In this document: piece by piece, positions 1 through 8,536 of the stretch | Layout: every line of letters starts with the position of its first letter | Numbering within the stretch: the first letter of the stretch is position 1 | Source: Bacteroidota bacterium | GTDB lineage: Bacteria; Bacteroidota; Bacteroidia; AKYH767-A; OLB10 | Direction of reading: 5' to 3' | NCBI GenBank assembly: GCA_025352785.1 | Contig: JANXSD010000052.1 | Span: 1 to 47,897 of the forward strand | DNA length: 47,897 bases | Notes under the pieces: model-generated | What the model saw: only the letters and a program-made list of their open reading frames with translations | What the model was told of the DNA's origin: nothing | Database searches by the model: none | Translations under genes and position numbers: made by a program

Positions 1-1917
1 TTAAATGCTAATCCAGCTGCAACCAAAGAAGAATATGAAGGAAAAACAAAAACAACCTTTGTCGATTTATTTGCAGGTGCGGGTGGATTTAGCGAAGGCT
101 TTTTGCAAGCAGAACACGGAAATAGATATTATGACTTTTTGTTAGGAAGTGATATAAATGAGAATTGTGAATTAACTCACCTTGCTCGATATAACTACCA
201 ACTTGGAATGGATGCAGAATTTTTGCGTCAAGATATTACAGAGCCAGATTTTCTAGATAATTTACTAAAAAAGTTGAAAGCTCAGCAAGTTGATGTTGTT
301 TGTGGCGGACCACCTTGTCAAAGTTTTAGTTTGGCTGGTAAGCGTAAAAAGTTTGACAAGAAGGATGATTTGTTTGCTCACTATTTAAACGTTATTCGGA
401 TTCTTCGTCCTAAGTATTTTGTGATGGAGAACGTGAAAGGAATTCTTACAAAGGAAGGAGGTAAAATAAAAGAAATGATTTTGCAAGAAATCAAATCAAT
501 TGTTGATTTAAAAGAGTTTCATCAGTTAATTTACTTTTTAGCCAAGCTTAGAAAAGCAGAAAGAGAAAAAGTGTTTACATTAGATTGTTACAATTTGCGA
601 ATGCAATTTGAATCTGCAAATGAGAAGGAATTAGAGAAGTTAAGAGAAAATTATATTCAGATTATTGAAAACAAATTCCGTTTATTAACTCCTAAAATTG
701 CTGATTACAAAACAAGTAAAACAGATGTAAATATTAATACTATTCGTCACGGCTTTAATTTGCTAAAGCGAAGCAAAGAACTAGCTTATGTTAGAAAGAA
801 AGTGATTTTAGAAAAGGCTCATAGTGATTTGGATAATGATTTTTTCGCTGAAAAATTCGATTCCTTTTTAACTTCAATAGAGTCCGATTCAATAATAGAG
901 CAAATATACGAAGCGTTTAATAATTTAAAACCTGCAAAAATATTTCAAAATGAAATTGCCGAAATTATTTCAGCATTAGAAATTTATAATTATTCCTTCG
1001 AGGAATGTATTCAAAGATTACAACCATTTGTTAAAACAGAAAAAGCAGAAAAAGAATTTGAAGAAATTTTGTCACACATAAGGTTGTATAATATAGACCA
1101 GCCTTTTGTTGCATTAGCTTCAAATTATGGGGTTCCTCAAAATCGTGAACGAGTTTTATTTATTGGCTGTCGCAAAGACCAGAAATTAGTGAAAGTCGTG
1201 CCCCCAACTGTTAGCGAAAAGGAGAAAGTTACAGTTTTTGAAGCTTTGTATGATTTAGATTTTGTTGGTAACGATGATGAAAAATTTAATTATGAAGCAA
1301 TTGATTTAAAGTCGAAATACAATGGCGCAACTGAAAAAATGAAAGCGTTACTTAAGAAAAGAAATATTGACGGAAAGCCCGATGATAAAAAAGGCTTAAC
1401 ATATGCTGAGTGGTCTAAAAAAGGTCGTTTAAACGGGAGATTCACTAATTCTAAAAATCCTTTTTACGTAAGAAGTTTTGAAGAACTTGAAAATACATTA
1501 ACTCACATTGTTGCTCCATTGCATAACCACAAAACGAGTAAACAAAATGATGTTGTTGTAAAACGATTAGAAGTGATTTTAAATACTGGAGATTACGATG
1601 CGGCTAAAAAGGAGCTTAAAAAAATTGGTCTTGATTCTGAGAAACGTAATTATAATGTGTTAAAACCAGATTCACAAAGTCCGACTGTAATGACAATACC
1701 AGATGACTACATTCATTTTTCAAGCCCAAGGGCTTTGACAGTTCGTGAAATGGCAAGATTACAATCCTTTGACGATTCATTTGTTTTTCAAGGTAAACGT
1801 TCAACTGGCGGTAATAAACGTAAATTTGAAGTGCCCCAATTTACATTAGTTGGTAATGCAGTTCCACCGTTAATGGCTCGTGCTGTAGCGTTGGAAATAT
1901 TAAAAAATATAAAGTAG
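1..1917 (+). CDS. DNA (cytosine-5) methyltransferase, 5'-truncated by window edge
   Basis: Methylates a cytosine at C5 in a DNA target; it is the protective half of a type II restriction-modification pair with the next gene. The frame is open from base 1, and the SAM-binding motif I (DLFAGAGGFSEGF) is encoded at about 64-102. A start at the in-frame TTG at 103 would therefore delete an essential motif, so the true start lies before the window. In codons counted from base 1: PPCQ with catalytic Cys106, ENV at 143-145, QNRERV from 380, and a C-terminal motif X-like GNAVPP. About 235 residues, mostly helical and Lys/Glu-rich, separate ENV from QNRERV, far more than in compact m5C enzymes. The gene ends 6 nt before the endonuclease ATG, indicating co-transcription. 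Family very certain; target sequence unknown. Confidence 0.95.
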   Translation, partial: LNANPAATKEEYEGKTKTTFVDLFAGAGGFSEGFLQAEHGNRYYDFLLGSDINENCELTHLARYNYQLGMDAEFLRQDITEPDFLDNLLKKLKAQQVDVVCGGPPCQSFSLAGKRKKFDKKDDLFAHYLNVIRILRPKYFVMENVKGILTKEGGKIKEMILQEIKSIVDLKEFHQLIYFLAKLRKAEREKVFTLDCYNLRMQFESANEKELEKLRENYIQIIENKFRLLTPKIADYKTSKTDVNINTIRHGFNLLKRSKELAYVRKKVILEKAHSDLDNDFFAEKFDSFLTSIESDSIIEQIYEAFNNLKPAKIFQNEIAEIISALEIYNYSFEECIQRLQPFVKTEKAEKEFEEILSHIRLYNIDQPFVALASNYGVPQNRERVLFIGCRKDQKLVKVVPPTVSEKEKVTVFEALYDLDFVGNDDEKFNYEAIDLKSKYNGATEKMKALLKKRNIDGKPDDKKGLTYAEWSKKGRLNGRFTNSKNPFYVRSFEELENTLTHIVAPLHNHKTSKQNDVVVKRLEVILNTGDYDAAKKELKKIGLDSEKRNYNVLKPDSQSPTVMTIPDDYIHFSSPRALTVREMARLQSFDDSFVFQGKRSTGGNKRKFEVPQFTLVGNAVPPLMARAVALEILKNIK

Positions 1918-1923
1918 TCATTG

Positions 1924-3108
1924 ATGAGGCAATTAACCAACCTTGAAATAAGTAGGATAAAACTTCTAACTGAAAAATCTGTTGAACTTTGTCTGATTGA
2001 ACCAACTGGAACGGGACTTGAAAAGTCGATTATGGATGCTACAGGTTCGGTACGAACCTATTTGAAAGCCAATAATATTCACGATTTTGAACTTCAAAGA
2101 CAAGGTCAGGAAAGTAAAATTCAAATTACTTCATTTTTAATCTCGTCTGATTCATTAGTAAATTCAGTTGCTTCATTATATCGCCCGAACACTAAAAAAG
2201 GTGATCCCAGAATTTGGTTCAAAGGGTTGGGGTTTTACTCAAATGCAAATGATATTTTAGGAATAATTGCTTTTGAAAGTGATTTATATGTCTTCAATAT
2301 TACGCAACTTGATTTACACAAGTTAATTGAAAGTAAAATATCAAATCCTCTTCAAGATTTGGTTAATGAAATAAATCAAATTTCTAATGAAGTTGCAGAT
2401 GAACTATTAATTCTTTTAAATAAGATTGCAGCAAAAGGCCCAGTTCCCGCAATGCTTCAAGCCGATACTGCAATTGGAAGAACGCTTGAAACCCTTTTAG
2501 GGATTGATATAAATTCGTCAAAGAAACCAGATTACAAAGGCATTGAATTAAAGTCGTACCGAGATAAAAGAGGCAATAGAAAAAATCTGTTCGCCCAAGT
2601 TCCTGATTGGAAAGCAAGTAAGTTCAAAAGTTCAGCTGAAATCTTAAATGCTTTTGGATACAGGCGGGGCGATGATTTTAAATTGTATTGCACCGTTTCA
2701 GCGCTTGTGAGAAATTCGCAAGGTTTGAAGTTGAAAATGCATAGCGAAATCAGACAGCTTATTGAAAATTCTGATAAATCTGGTGTTGGAGATTTTGTTG
2801 TCTGGGGATTAGAAACTTTACATAAGCGTCTGCTTGAAAAGCACAGTGAAACATTTTGGATTGCTGCTGACTCTGTAACCATTTGTGGCAAAGAACATTT
2901 TCAGTACAAAAAAGTGGAGCACACAAAAAAGCCAATTGTTTCTCAGTTTGATATTTTGTTAGAACAAGGAATTATTACCCTTGACCACTTGATAAAAAGA
3001 AAACCAACGGGAAGCGTTCTCGAAAAAGGCCCCATTTTTAAAATAAAACCGAATGCTCTAGATTTATTGTTCCCGCCAAGTCAGTCATACTTGTTATTGT
3101 CGAAGTAA
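1924..3108 (+). CDS. MvaI/BcnI-family type II restriction endonuclease
   Basis: Likely cleaves the site protected by the preceding methyltransferase. Numbered from the ATG at 1924, residues 203-210 read D-Y-K-G-I-E-L-K, i.e. Asp203, Glu208 and Lys210. This D-x4-E-x-K spacing is the catalytic arrangement of MvaI and BcnI, and it follows a TxxGRTLE..LLGI stretch typical of the family. At 394 aa it is longer than MvaI itself; the N-terminal 170 residues, including a GDPRIWFKGL segment, probably form an extra DNA-binding or effector domain (inference). An in-frame TTG at 1921 is an alternative start. Known family members cut CCWGG or CCSGG; specificity here is not readable from the sequence. Confidence 0.88.
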   Translation: MRQLTNLEISRIKLLTEKSVELCLIEPTGTGLEKSIMDATGSVRTYLKANNIHDFELQRQGQESKIQITSFLISSDSLVNSVASLYRPNTKKGDPRIWFKGLGFYSNANDILGIIAFESDLYVFNITQLDLHKLIESKISNPLQDLVNEINQISNEVADELLILLNKIAAKGPVPAMLQADTAIGRTLETLLGIDINSSKKPDYKGIELKSYRDKRGNRKNLFAQVPDWKASKFKSSAEILNAFGYRRGDDFKLYCTVSALVRNSQGLKLKMHSEIRQLIENSDKSGVGDFVVWGLETLHKRLLEKHSETFWIAADSVTICGKEHFQYKKVEHTKKPIVSQFDILLEQGIITLDHLIKRKPTGSVLEKGPIFKIKPNALDLLFPPSQSYLLLSK

Positions 3109-3217
3109 TTCTCATTCACTCGGTGCTGTGCTAAAATGTGGGGTTGGTTTTTCTGTCGGGTTGTAAAGGCGCTTCCAATAATTTTTACATGGAAAGATTT
3201 TCGTCAATCAGTGAAAA

Positions 3218-3706
3218 GTGAAACAATTATTTAATAGAAATAATTTCAAGGAATTTAAAAAAGTTTTATATTCGAGTATTATGAGCACTTCAGCAATGAC
3301 TATCTTTAGTTATTTAGTCTCGGAATTGATGAGCGAGAATTTTCGGGAACCTGAAATTATGACTGTCCTTATTAGAAATCTTTTACTAACTACTAAACAA
3401 AATGCACCCTACTTAGCATGGAGTCTTCATTACATTATTGGATTTAGTTTTGTTTTAATCTATGTCACGTTATGGCAAAATCATAAATTAAAAGCAAATA
3501 TTCAGTCGGGAATGTTTCTTGGAGCAGTAAGTGGAATATTTGGTATAATTGGTTGGTATTTTACCCTTATAATACATCCTAATCTACCAGTTTTAAATCT
3601 AAAAAATTTCTTTATTCTTTTATTTTTCGCTCATATTGTTTTTGGAATATTTTCAGTCGTAGGATATATTTTAGTAAAAAAACTAACTGATAATGTAAAA
3701 AGGTAA
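3218..3706 (+). CDS. Four-helix integral membrane protein, unknown function
   Basis: I do not recognise a named family. The 162-aa product is hydrophobic with about four predicted membrane segments (near residues 23-40, 66-84, 95-115 and 130-155) and short basic ends. It begins at GTG; an in-frame ATG at 3281 is possible but would leave little before the first membrane segment. It stands alone after the restriction-modification pair. The 109 bp before it hold no recognisable feature. No catalytic motif is visible. Confidence 0.6.
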   Translation: MKQLFNRNNFKEFKKVLYSSIMSTSAMTIFSYLVSELMSENFREPEIMTVLIRNLLLTTKQNAPYLAWSLHYIIGFSFVLIYVTLWQNHKLKANIQSGMFLGAVSGIFGIIGWYFTLIIHPNLPVLNLKNFFILLFFAHIVFGIFSVVGYILVKKLTDNVKR

Positions 3707-3979
3707 TTCCGAAATCCTTCGAAAAATCTTGCAGCAAAACAGAAAAATCGATCACTGTTAAATTATTTTCAACTATCAAAAATTAGCCCTCTTAGGTAGT
3801 TAAATTATGTAAAATAAATTTGCAATGTGTAATCACCTCCTGTGGGTAAGTGGAAAAATTAGCTCTTTTTCAAGCTTGGGTTAGTGTGTCGGCAAGCGCA
3901 TCAACACTTTAAAAGTAGTCCTTTTTTAATTTTATAAATCCAGCAAATGATCTTTTGATTATGATTCTTTTCTAAAAAC

Positions 3980-4011
3980 TTGTTGATACAACTATTGAGT
4001 TCGTATCTTTG
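3980..4011 (+). promoter_or_regulatory. marR promoter with putative MarR operator
   Basis: TTGTTGATACAA at 3980-3991 is a near-palindrome; 12 bp further on, TATCTTTG (4004-4011) matches the Bacteroidota -7 box TAnnTTTG exactly. The ATG at 4016 lies only 4 nt after the box, so the transcript would be leaderless or nearly so. The palindrome matches the one before the pirin gene at 10 of 12 positions, which fits autoregulation by the MarR protein (inference). The rest of the 309-bp gap from 3707 shows nothing else. Confidence 0.5.
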
Positions 4012-4015
4012 TTAG

Positions 4016-4465
4016 ATGACAATTGAAGAAGCTATAAAGCACAAGAAATTTGCAAATGAATATGCTAAACTCGCAGTTAATATTTTGTTTACTGCTAGCT
4101 GGATAGATGGATTGCATATCCAAACTCTTAAACCATTCGGACTTTCGCCACAACAATTTAATGTGTTGCAAATTCTTAGAGGTTCTAATCAGCAACCCAT
4201 TCGACTTACTGATATCACTGAACGAATGGTGGATCGTAACTCTAATGCAACTAGATTGGTAGAGAAATTACGCCAAAAAGGGTTACTAAAACGAGAAATC
4301 TGTAAATCCAATCGACGACAAGTAGATATCATTATCACACAAAAGGGTCTTGACCTTTTGGCAGAACTTGACAGTCTTAACGACGATTGGGTTAGGCAAT
4401 TTAAATCGCTTCAAAAAACTGAAGCTCAAGATCTTAATCGTATTCTAGATAAATTACGAGGCTAA
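4016..4465 (+). CDS. MarR-family transcriptional regulator
   Basis: A 149-aa winged-helix dimer-type repressor. The central region reads as the MarR HTH: LTDITERMVDRNSNATRLVEKL is the recognition unit (about residues 63-85), followed by the wing KSNRRQVDIIITQKG (about 102-116). Length is normal for the family. It is followed by pirin and OsmC genes on the same strand, a grouping that suggests response to oxidants or electrophiles. Matching palindromes lie before this gene and before pirin. No conserved N-terminal redox Cys of OhrR type is obvious, so the ligand is unknown. Confidence 0.88.
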   Translation: MTIEEAIKHKKFANEYAKLAVNILFTASWIDGLHIQTLKPFGLSPQQFNVLQILRGSNQQPIRLTDITERMVDRNSNATRLVEKLRQKGLLKREICKSNRRQVDIIITQKGLDLLAELDSLNDDWVRQFKSLQKTEAQDLNRILDKLRG

Positions 4466-4479
4466 AGCATGACAAAATG

Positions 4480-4520
4480 TTGTATATACAATTAATGTAT
4501 TTACATTTGTATTATGTTTG
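4480..4520 (+). promoter_or_regulatory. Pirin promoter with perfect 12-bp palindrome
   Basis: TTGTATATACAA at 4480-4491 is a perfect inverted repeat, 10/12 identical to the palindrome at 3980-3991. A consensus -7 box TACATTTG lies at 4502-4509, nearly the same offset (22 versus 24 bp) as in the marR promoter; a second match, TATGTTTG, is at 4513-4520. This paired architecture supports control by the adjacent MarR protein (inference). Confidence 0.5.
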
Positions 4521-4593
4521 ATAATCTGGTCGCGGATAAATAGAAGTTATTTCTTAAGAATATTTTATTTATTCCTTACCTAAAAATATTAAA

Positions 4594-5304
4594 ATGAAAC
4601 AAATTATTCATCGTGGCACAAGTAGGGGGAATGCTAATCTTGGCTGGTTAAATTCTTATCATACTTTTAGTTTTGCAGAGTATCATGATTCAACACGTAT
4701 GCATTTTGGTGCATTACGCGTATTGAACGACGATGTAGTAGCTCCAGGGAGAGGATTTGGTGCTCATCCTCACAAAAATATGGAGATCATCTCCATTCCA
4801 TTGGATGGCGCCTTAAAACACAACGACAACACAGGCCGTACAGAAATTATCAATGCTGGTGATGTACAAATAATGAGTGCCGGAAGTGGGATCACGCATT
4901 CAGAAATGAATGCATCGACTATAGAGCCTGTTAATTTTTTACAGATTTGGCTCTTTCCTAAGGTTGAAAATATTCAACCTCGTTATGAACAAAAAACATT
5001 TTCTTTAGGTGATAGAAAAAATAAATGGCAAACGGTTGTGAGTCCTGAAAAGGATGCTGAACCGATTTGGATCAATCAAGATGCATGGTTTGTTTTATCA
5101 GATTTAGATGCGAATATCACATTGCAATATGAGGTGCATTTGAAAAATAATGGGGTATATCTTTTTGTACTTGATGGTGATATAGAAATTGCAGGAGAAA
5201 AATTAAATAAGCGAGATGCAATTGCACTTTCAGAGATGGAAAAATTCGATATTAAAGCAAATTCGAAAGCACAAATTCTCTTGATGGAAGTTCCCATGAT
5301 ATAA
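4594..5304 (+). CDS. Pirin family protein (YhhW-like bicupin)
   Basis: A 236-aa bicupin of the pirin/quercetin 2,3-dioxygenase family, probably a cytoplasmic metalloenzyme acting on aromatic or quinone-like compounds. The first cupin holds the metal ligands: His58 and His60 (GAHPHKNMEII), His102 and Glu104 (GSGITHSEMN). The N-terminal FSFAEYHD and GRGFGAHPH motifs are diagnostic. The C-terminal cupin (about 135-236) lacks a metal site, as usual in YhhW-type members. It follows marR by 128 bp with its own promoter. Confidence 0.93.
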   Translation: MKQIIHRGTSRGNANLGWLNSYHTFSFAEYHDSTRMHFGALRVLNDDVVAPGRGFGAHPHKNMEIISIPLDGALKHNDNTGRTEIINAGDVQIMSAGSGITHSEMNASTIEPVNFLQIWLFPKVENIQPRYEQKTFSLGDRKNKWQTVVSPEKDAEPIWINQDAWFVLSDLDANITLQYEVHLKNNGVYLFVLDGDIEIAGEKLNKRDAIALSEMEKFDIKANSKAQILLMEVPMI

Positions 5305-5403
5305 TATGAAAATAAGGAAAGCCTATCTACTGTTTCATTAAATGAATTTTAATATACAGGATTTTTTAGTTGGTAAAAATCATTTTTTTTTGAAAGATAT
5401 TTT

Positions 5404-5411
5404 TATATTTG
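5404..5411 (+). promoter_or_regulatory. Candidate -7 box of osmC
   Basis: TATATTTG is an exact TAnnTTTG match, 4 nt before the osmC-like ATG at 5416. The spacing equals that at marR and implies a very short or absent leader. No convincing -33 TTG is placed at the usual distance, so this is tentative. Confidence 0.35.
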
Positions 5412-5415
5412 AAAA

Positions 5416-5811
5416 ATGGATGAACAAATAAATGTTAAAGCGAAAATTGGGGTTACTCCCTACTTAACACAAATAGAATATCGGAATGGAAAATTTTCAT
5501 CCGATGAACCTTCATCATCAGGAGGACAGGATTTGGGTCCGTCTCCAAAAGAAATTTTAGCTGGAAGTTTAGCCTCTTGTACAGCAATAACTCTACGAAT
5601 GTACATTAATCGTAAACAATGGATTGTTGAAGAAATTACTGTTGATGTAAAGATTTCAAATGTTAACAACAAAACTTTATTTTCTTGCGGTCTTTCCTTT
5701 CTTGGAGACCTTGATGAAACAAAACGTGAACGATTATTGCAAATCGCAAAATCTTGTCCCGTCCATAAAATTTTATCTCAACCAATTGAAATTGTAACTC
5801 ATTTTTCTTAA
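5416..5811 (+). CDS. OsmC family peroxide-detoxification protein
   Basis: A 131-aa OsmC/Ohr-fold protein that would reduce organic or inorganic peroxides with a Cys pair. The two family cysteines are present: Cys55 in SLASCTAITLRMYI and Cys114 in AKSCPVHKIL. The preceding GPSPKEILAG is the usual dimer-helix lead-in. Its position after marR and pirin suggests a small oxidant-response group, though it has its own candidate -7 box. OsmC versus Ohr subfamily cannot be decided by eye; the short, YhfA-like form is favoured. Confidence 0.9.
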   Translation: MDEQINVKAKIGVTPYLTQIEYRNGKFSSDEPSSSGGQDLGPSPKEILAGSLASCTAITLRMYINRKQWIVEEITVDVKISNVNNKTLFSCGLSFLGDLDETKRERLLQIAKSCPVHKILSQPIEIVTHFS

Positions 5812-5887
5812 GCGCTCCTCTTCAAATAAAGCCTAATGAAATGGCACAAAAAATAAAATTAATTTTGAAAGTTAAATACTAATCTCC

Positions 5888-6454
5888 ATGAAAGCAGTTT
5901 ATAGTTCTTATTGTGAATTTGCATTTAGTACGGATCATGATAATGTACATAAACACTATCACGATCTAGAGTACGGGTTTCCAATACTTAATGATAATCA
6001 ATTGTTTGCCAGATTAATTTTAGAGATTAATCAAGCAGGTTTATCTTGGACAACGATTCTTAATAAAAAAGATAATTTTTTAAAAGCGTATCATCAATTT
6101 GATATTGATCGAATAGCTAAATATGGTGAAAAGGATAGACTTCGATTATTAGGAGATGCTGGAATTATTCGTAATCGATTAAAAGTGGATGCAGCAATTG
6201 AAAATGCAAAGGCTATAAAAATGTTACAAAAAGATTTCGGTTCCTTTAAGAATTGGATAGATCACCACCATCCTCTTACGAAAGACGAATGGGTAAAAGT
6301 TTTTAAAAAAATATTTAAGTTTACAGGAGGTGAAATTGTTAACGAATTTTTAATGAGTACAGGATATCTTCCAGGAGCACATGTAGAAGATTGTCCGATT
6401 TATAAAAAAGTTTTGAAAGAAAAACCAATGTGGAAAAAAGTAAATAGAATTTAG
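5888..6454 (+). CDS. tag: DNA-3-methyladenine glycosylase I
   Basis: Removes 3-methyladenine from alkylated DNA as the first step of base excision repair. The 188-aa product aligns with E. coli Tag throughout: the HDLEYG segment (zinc His25), LEINQAGLSW with the active-site Glu, DAGIIRNRLK, and FLMSTGYLPGAHVEDC at the C-terminal zinc site. Cys9 is the likely first zinc ligand although the usual RCxW context is changed to YCEF. Its stop codon interlocks with that of the convergent DinB-like gene (TTAG at 6451-6454). Confidence 0.93.
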   Translation: MKAVYSSYCEFAFSTDHDNVHKHYHDLEYGFPILNDNQLFARLILEINQAGLSWTTILNKKDNFLKAYHQFDIDRIAKYGEKDRLRLLGDAGIIRNRLKVDAAIENAKAIKMLQKDFGSFKNWIDHHHPLTKDEWVKVFKKIFKFTGGEIVNEFLMSTGYLPGAHVEDCPIYKKVLKEKPMWKKVNRI

Positions 6455-6984
6455 AGTAGGTTTAAATAACGCTCGTTAATAATTTTTGAATGATGTATCT
6501 CGTGACCAAGCACTAAAAAACCAACAGCTCTGGTTGAAATCTTTGTACTTTTTCCTGCAAATCCGATTTGAGAAAGCATCTCTTTATCAAAGCTTTTAAA
6601 TAATGAAATTGTTGAAAAGCGAAGATGTGAATACTCCTCAAGCTGCGCATTCCACTCTCTAAAATTTGCTTTGCTATTCACTGCATACTCATTTTCATCA
6701 AAACCTGGTAACGACTTTATTTCTTTCCTAGAATAACACAATGCTCGGTAAGATAAAATACGTTCCGTATCCATTACATGTTGCCAAAGTTCTTTTATAG
6801 TCCATTTTCCTTCCGAATAACTAAATAATAATTTTTCTTTTGGGATTGTATGGAGAAATGTAAGCGTAGTTTGATGAGATTGTTCTAATCCAGAAATCAA
6901 TTCTGAATAATGAACTAGGTTAATCTCCTCTTGAAATCGTTCTGGATATTCTTCTTTCGAAGGATGCAATATTGAAAGTGACAT
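6451..6984 (-). CDS. DinB-fold metal-binding protein
   Basis: A 177-aa four-helix DinB/YfiT-type protein. The metal triad is visible: a His in KWTIKELWQHVMDTER (about residue 68) and two in LGHEIHHSKIINERYL near the C-terminus. Bacteroidota members are often thiol-dependent transferases or stress proteins, but no substrate can be read here. It is convergent with tag, the two reading frames sharing 4 bp at their stops. Confidence 0.85.
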   Translation of the reverse strand: MSLSILHPSKEEYPERFQEEINLVHYSELISGLEQSHQTTLTFLHTIPKEKLLFSYSEGKWTIKELWQHVMDTERILSYRALCYSRKEIKSLPGFDENEYAVNSKANFREWNAQLEEYSHLRFSTISLFKSFDKEMLSQIGFAGKSTKISTRAVGFLVLGHEIHHSKIINERYLNLL

Positions 6985-7083
6985 TTGAATTATTTTTTGT
7001 ATTCAAAGTTAATTCAAATCCAGCGATTTTATTAAGTAATGTTTTAAGTAGAATAATAAACTCAAATCGTATCTTGCGATATA

Positions 7084-7473
7084 TCAATCTTCTGAATTAC
7101 TGAACAAATTATTTTCTTCATTTTCAGGATCATTATAATCATTACCCGGAACATCTAAATCTCCTCCCATTAATTGATCGTTCATTTGTATTAAGGGAAT
7201 TAACGTTTCATCTTCCCCGTCATCCATATCTTGATCTCTCCTTCCAAGAACCCTTAAGTCTTCAGCAGTTACATCGTTCACACCAACCAAGGGTTCTTTT
7301 TCTGTTTCATTTTTATCGATGTCTCTTGAAACTGGTTTTAAATCATTTAAATTATCTGAAATTTTGTCTACATCTGCTTCAATTTTAGAATCATGATTAG
7401 TAATATCTTCCTCTCGCTTATAAAGCGGATAACCAGGGAATTCATTCTCTTTATTAATTGATTTATTTTTCAT
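7084..7473 (-). CDS. Small acidic, probably disordered protein
   Basis: A 129-aa hydrophilic product rich in Asp, Glu and Asn with no membrane segment or signal peptide. It begins with an FPGYPLYKREEDI segment and ends in a strongly acidic tail that includes GGDLDVPGNDYNDPENEENN. I associate such GYPLY...DLDVPG proteins with uncharacterised Bacteroidota families (recollection, not a search). It is preceded 38 nt upstream by the TGGCAY-N4-TTTTAR motif shared with other small stress-type genes here. Function unknown. Confidence 0.7.
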   Translation of the reverse strand: MKNKSINKENEFPGYPLYKREEDITNHDSKIEADVDKISDNLNDLKPVSRDIDKNETEKEPLVGVNDVTAEDLRVLGRRDQDMDDGEDETLIPLIQMNDQLMGGDLDVPGNDYNDPENEENNLFSNSED

Positions 7474-7495
7474 GAAAATTGTTTAATTAATTGTC

Positions 7496-7511
7496 CTAAA
7501 AATTAATGCCA
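7496..7511 (-). promoter_or_regulatory. TGGCAY-N4-TTTTAR motif before the acidic protein gene
   Basis: On the minus strand this reads TGGCATTAATTTTTAG, its first base 38 nt before the ATG at 7473. It is one of five similarly placed copies. TGGCAT resembles a sigma-54 -24 element; the usual GC at -12 is absent. Confidence 0.5.
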
Positions 7512-7552
7512 ATGCAATAAACATAGAATAAATAAATTCGATATGTATTGAT

Positions 7553-8533
7553 TTATCTATTTTGTAATGAATCATTTTTGATTTTTTTATCTTTGTTTTT
7601 AAAAAAACCTCTTAGGAAAATATTGTGTTGAGCGGCTTCTAAATCTTCATCTAATTTTTTCGTACTACTTGCTAAGTTTTTTAAAGTTTCTTTGAGATGT
7701 GCGCCCGATTCTTCATCATGAAGCAAAACACCAACAGAGCTTTTTGAGTTGCCACTTACTTCTTTTAAATTTGTAATAAAAACAGTAGCTGTATCTGATA
7801 TTTTTTGAAGCTGTACTACAGAAGATTTTATTGAATTAAAAACGATTGTATCGGTAGTCAATTCATTTGCAAGTGTCCCTTTTTTATTAAGTCCCTCACT
7901 AAAGGTAGCCAATGATCCTGCAAATTGTTGTGCTTTTACTGAGGCATTTTGTAATGATTTCGTTGCTTCATTAATTTGTGAGTATATAGTGTTATCGTTC
8001 ACTAATTTTCCCATGGTTCCATCGCCACTTGCAATTTTTTTACTGATAGTTTTAAAATCGCTCGTAATGGCTAAAAGGTTTTTATTATTCTCTTGTAAAG
8101 TATTAATTACATCTTCTGATGAGAATGTTTTTTCTATTGCTAATGTATCACCTTCTTCTACTGCTTCTGAGTTCGAACTCCCACCATAAATAACAAGTAT
8201 TTTATTCCCAATAAGTCCATCCGTACTTATCTTAACTTTTGCATCTTTACGAATATACTGTTGTGCTTTCACTTCGATTTTCATTGTAACTTCAACTTGC
8301 GATTTACCAAAAAAATGCAGTGCATTTACAGTACCAACCTTCACACCAGAAAACCAAATATTATTTCCAGTTTGTAGTCCATTAACATCTTCAAAAAGCA
8401 CCACCACTTTCATTTTCCTTTTGAAAGTTTCATGTACATTGCCTACCATTAATATCCCCGTTAATAGAAATATAATTCCTAAAAATACAAATAGACCAAC
8501 AATTACTGTTCTTTTATTTCCGAATTCATTCAT
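7553..8533 (-). CDS. mlaD: MlaD/MCE-domain lipid-binding protein
   Basis: Substrate-binding component of a Mla-type phospholipid transporter, anchored in the inner membrane with its domain in the periplasm. The 326-aa product has one N-terminal membrane segment (about residues 9-31), a single MCE domain (about 38-117, including VNGLQTGNNIWFSGVKVGTV and DGLIGNKILVIYGG), and a long helical tail (about 140-310) that probably oligomerises. It is last in the mlaE-mlaF-mlaD operon, 3 nt after mlaF. Confidence 0.88.
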   Translation of the reverse strand: MNEFGNKRTVIVGLFVFLGIIFLLTGILMVGNVHETFKRKMKVVVLFEDVNGLQTGNNIWFSGVKVGTVNALHFFGKSQVEVTMKIEVKAQQYIRKDAKVKISTDGLIGNKILVIYGGSSNSEAVEEGDTLAIEKTFSSEDVINTLQENNKNLLAITSDFKTISKKIASGDGTMGKLVNDNTIYSQINEATKSLQNASVKAQQFAGSLATFSEGLNKKGTLANELTTDTIVFNSIKSSVVQLQKISDTATVFITNLKEVSGNSKSSVGVLLHDEESGAHLKETLKNLASSTKKLDEDLEAAQHNIFLRGFFKNKDKKIKNDSLQNR

Positions 8534-8536
8534 TGT

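Noticed and set aside
5842-5857. TGGCACA 46 nt before the tag start codon
   Set aside because: The spacing fits the TGGCAY set but the TTTTAR half is missing (A-rich instead), so it was not counted.
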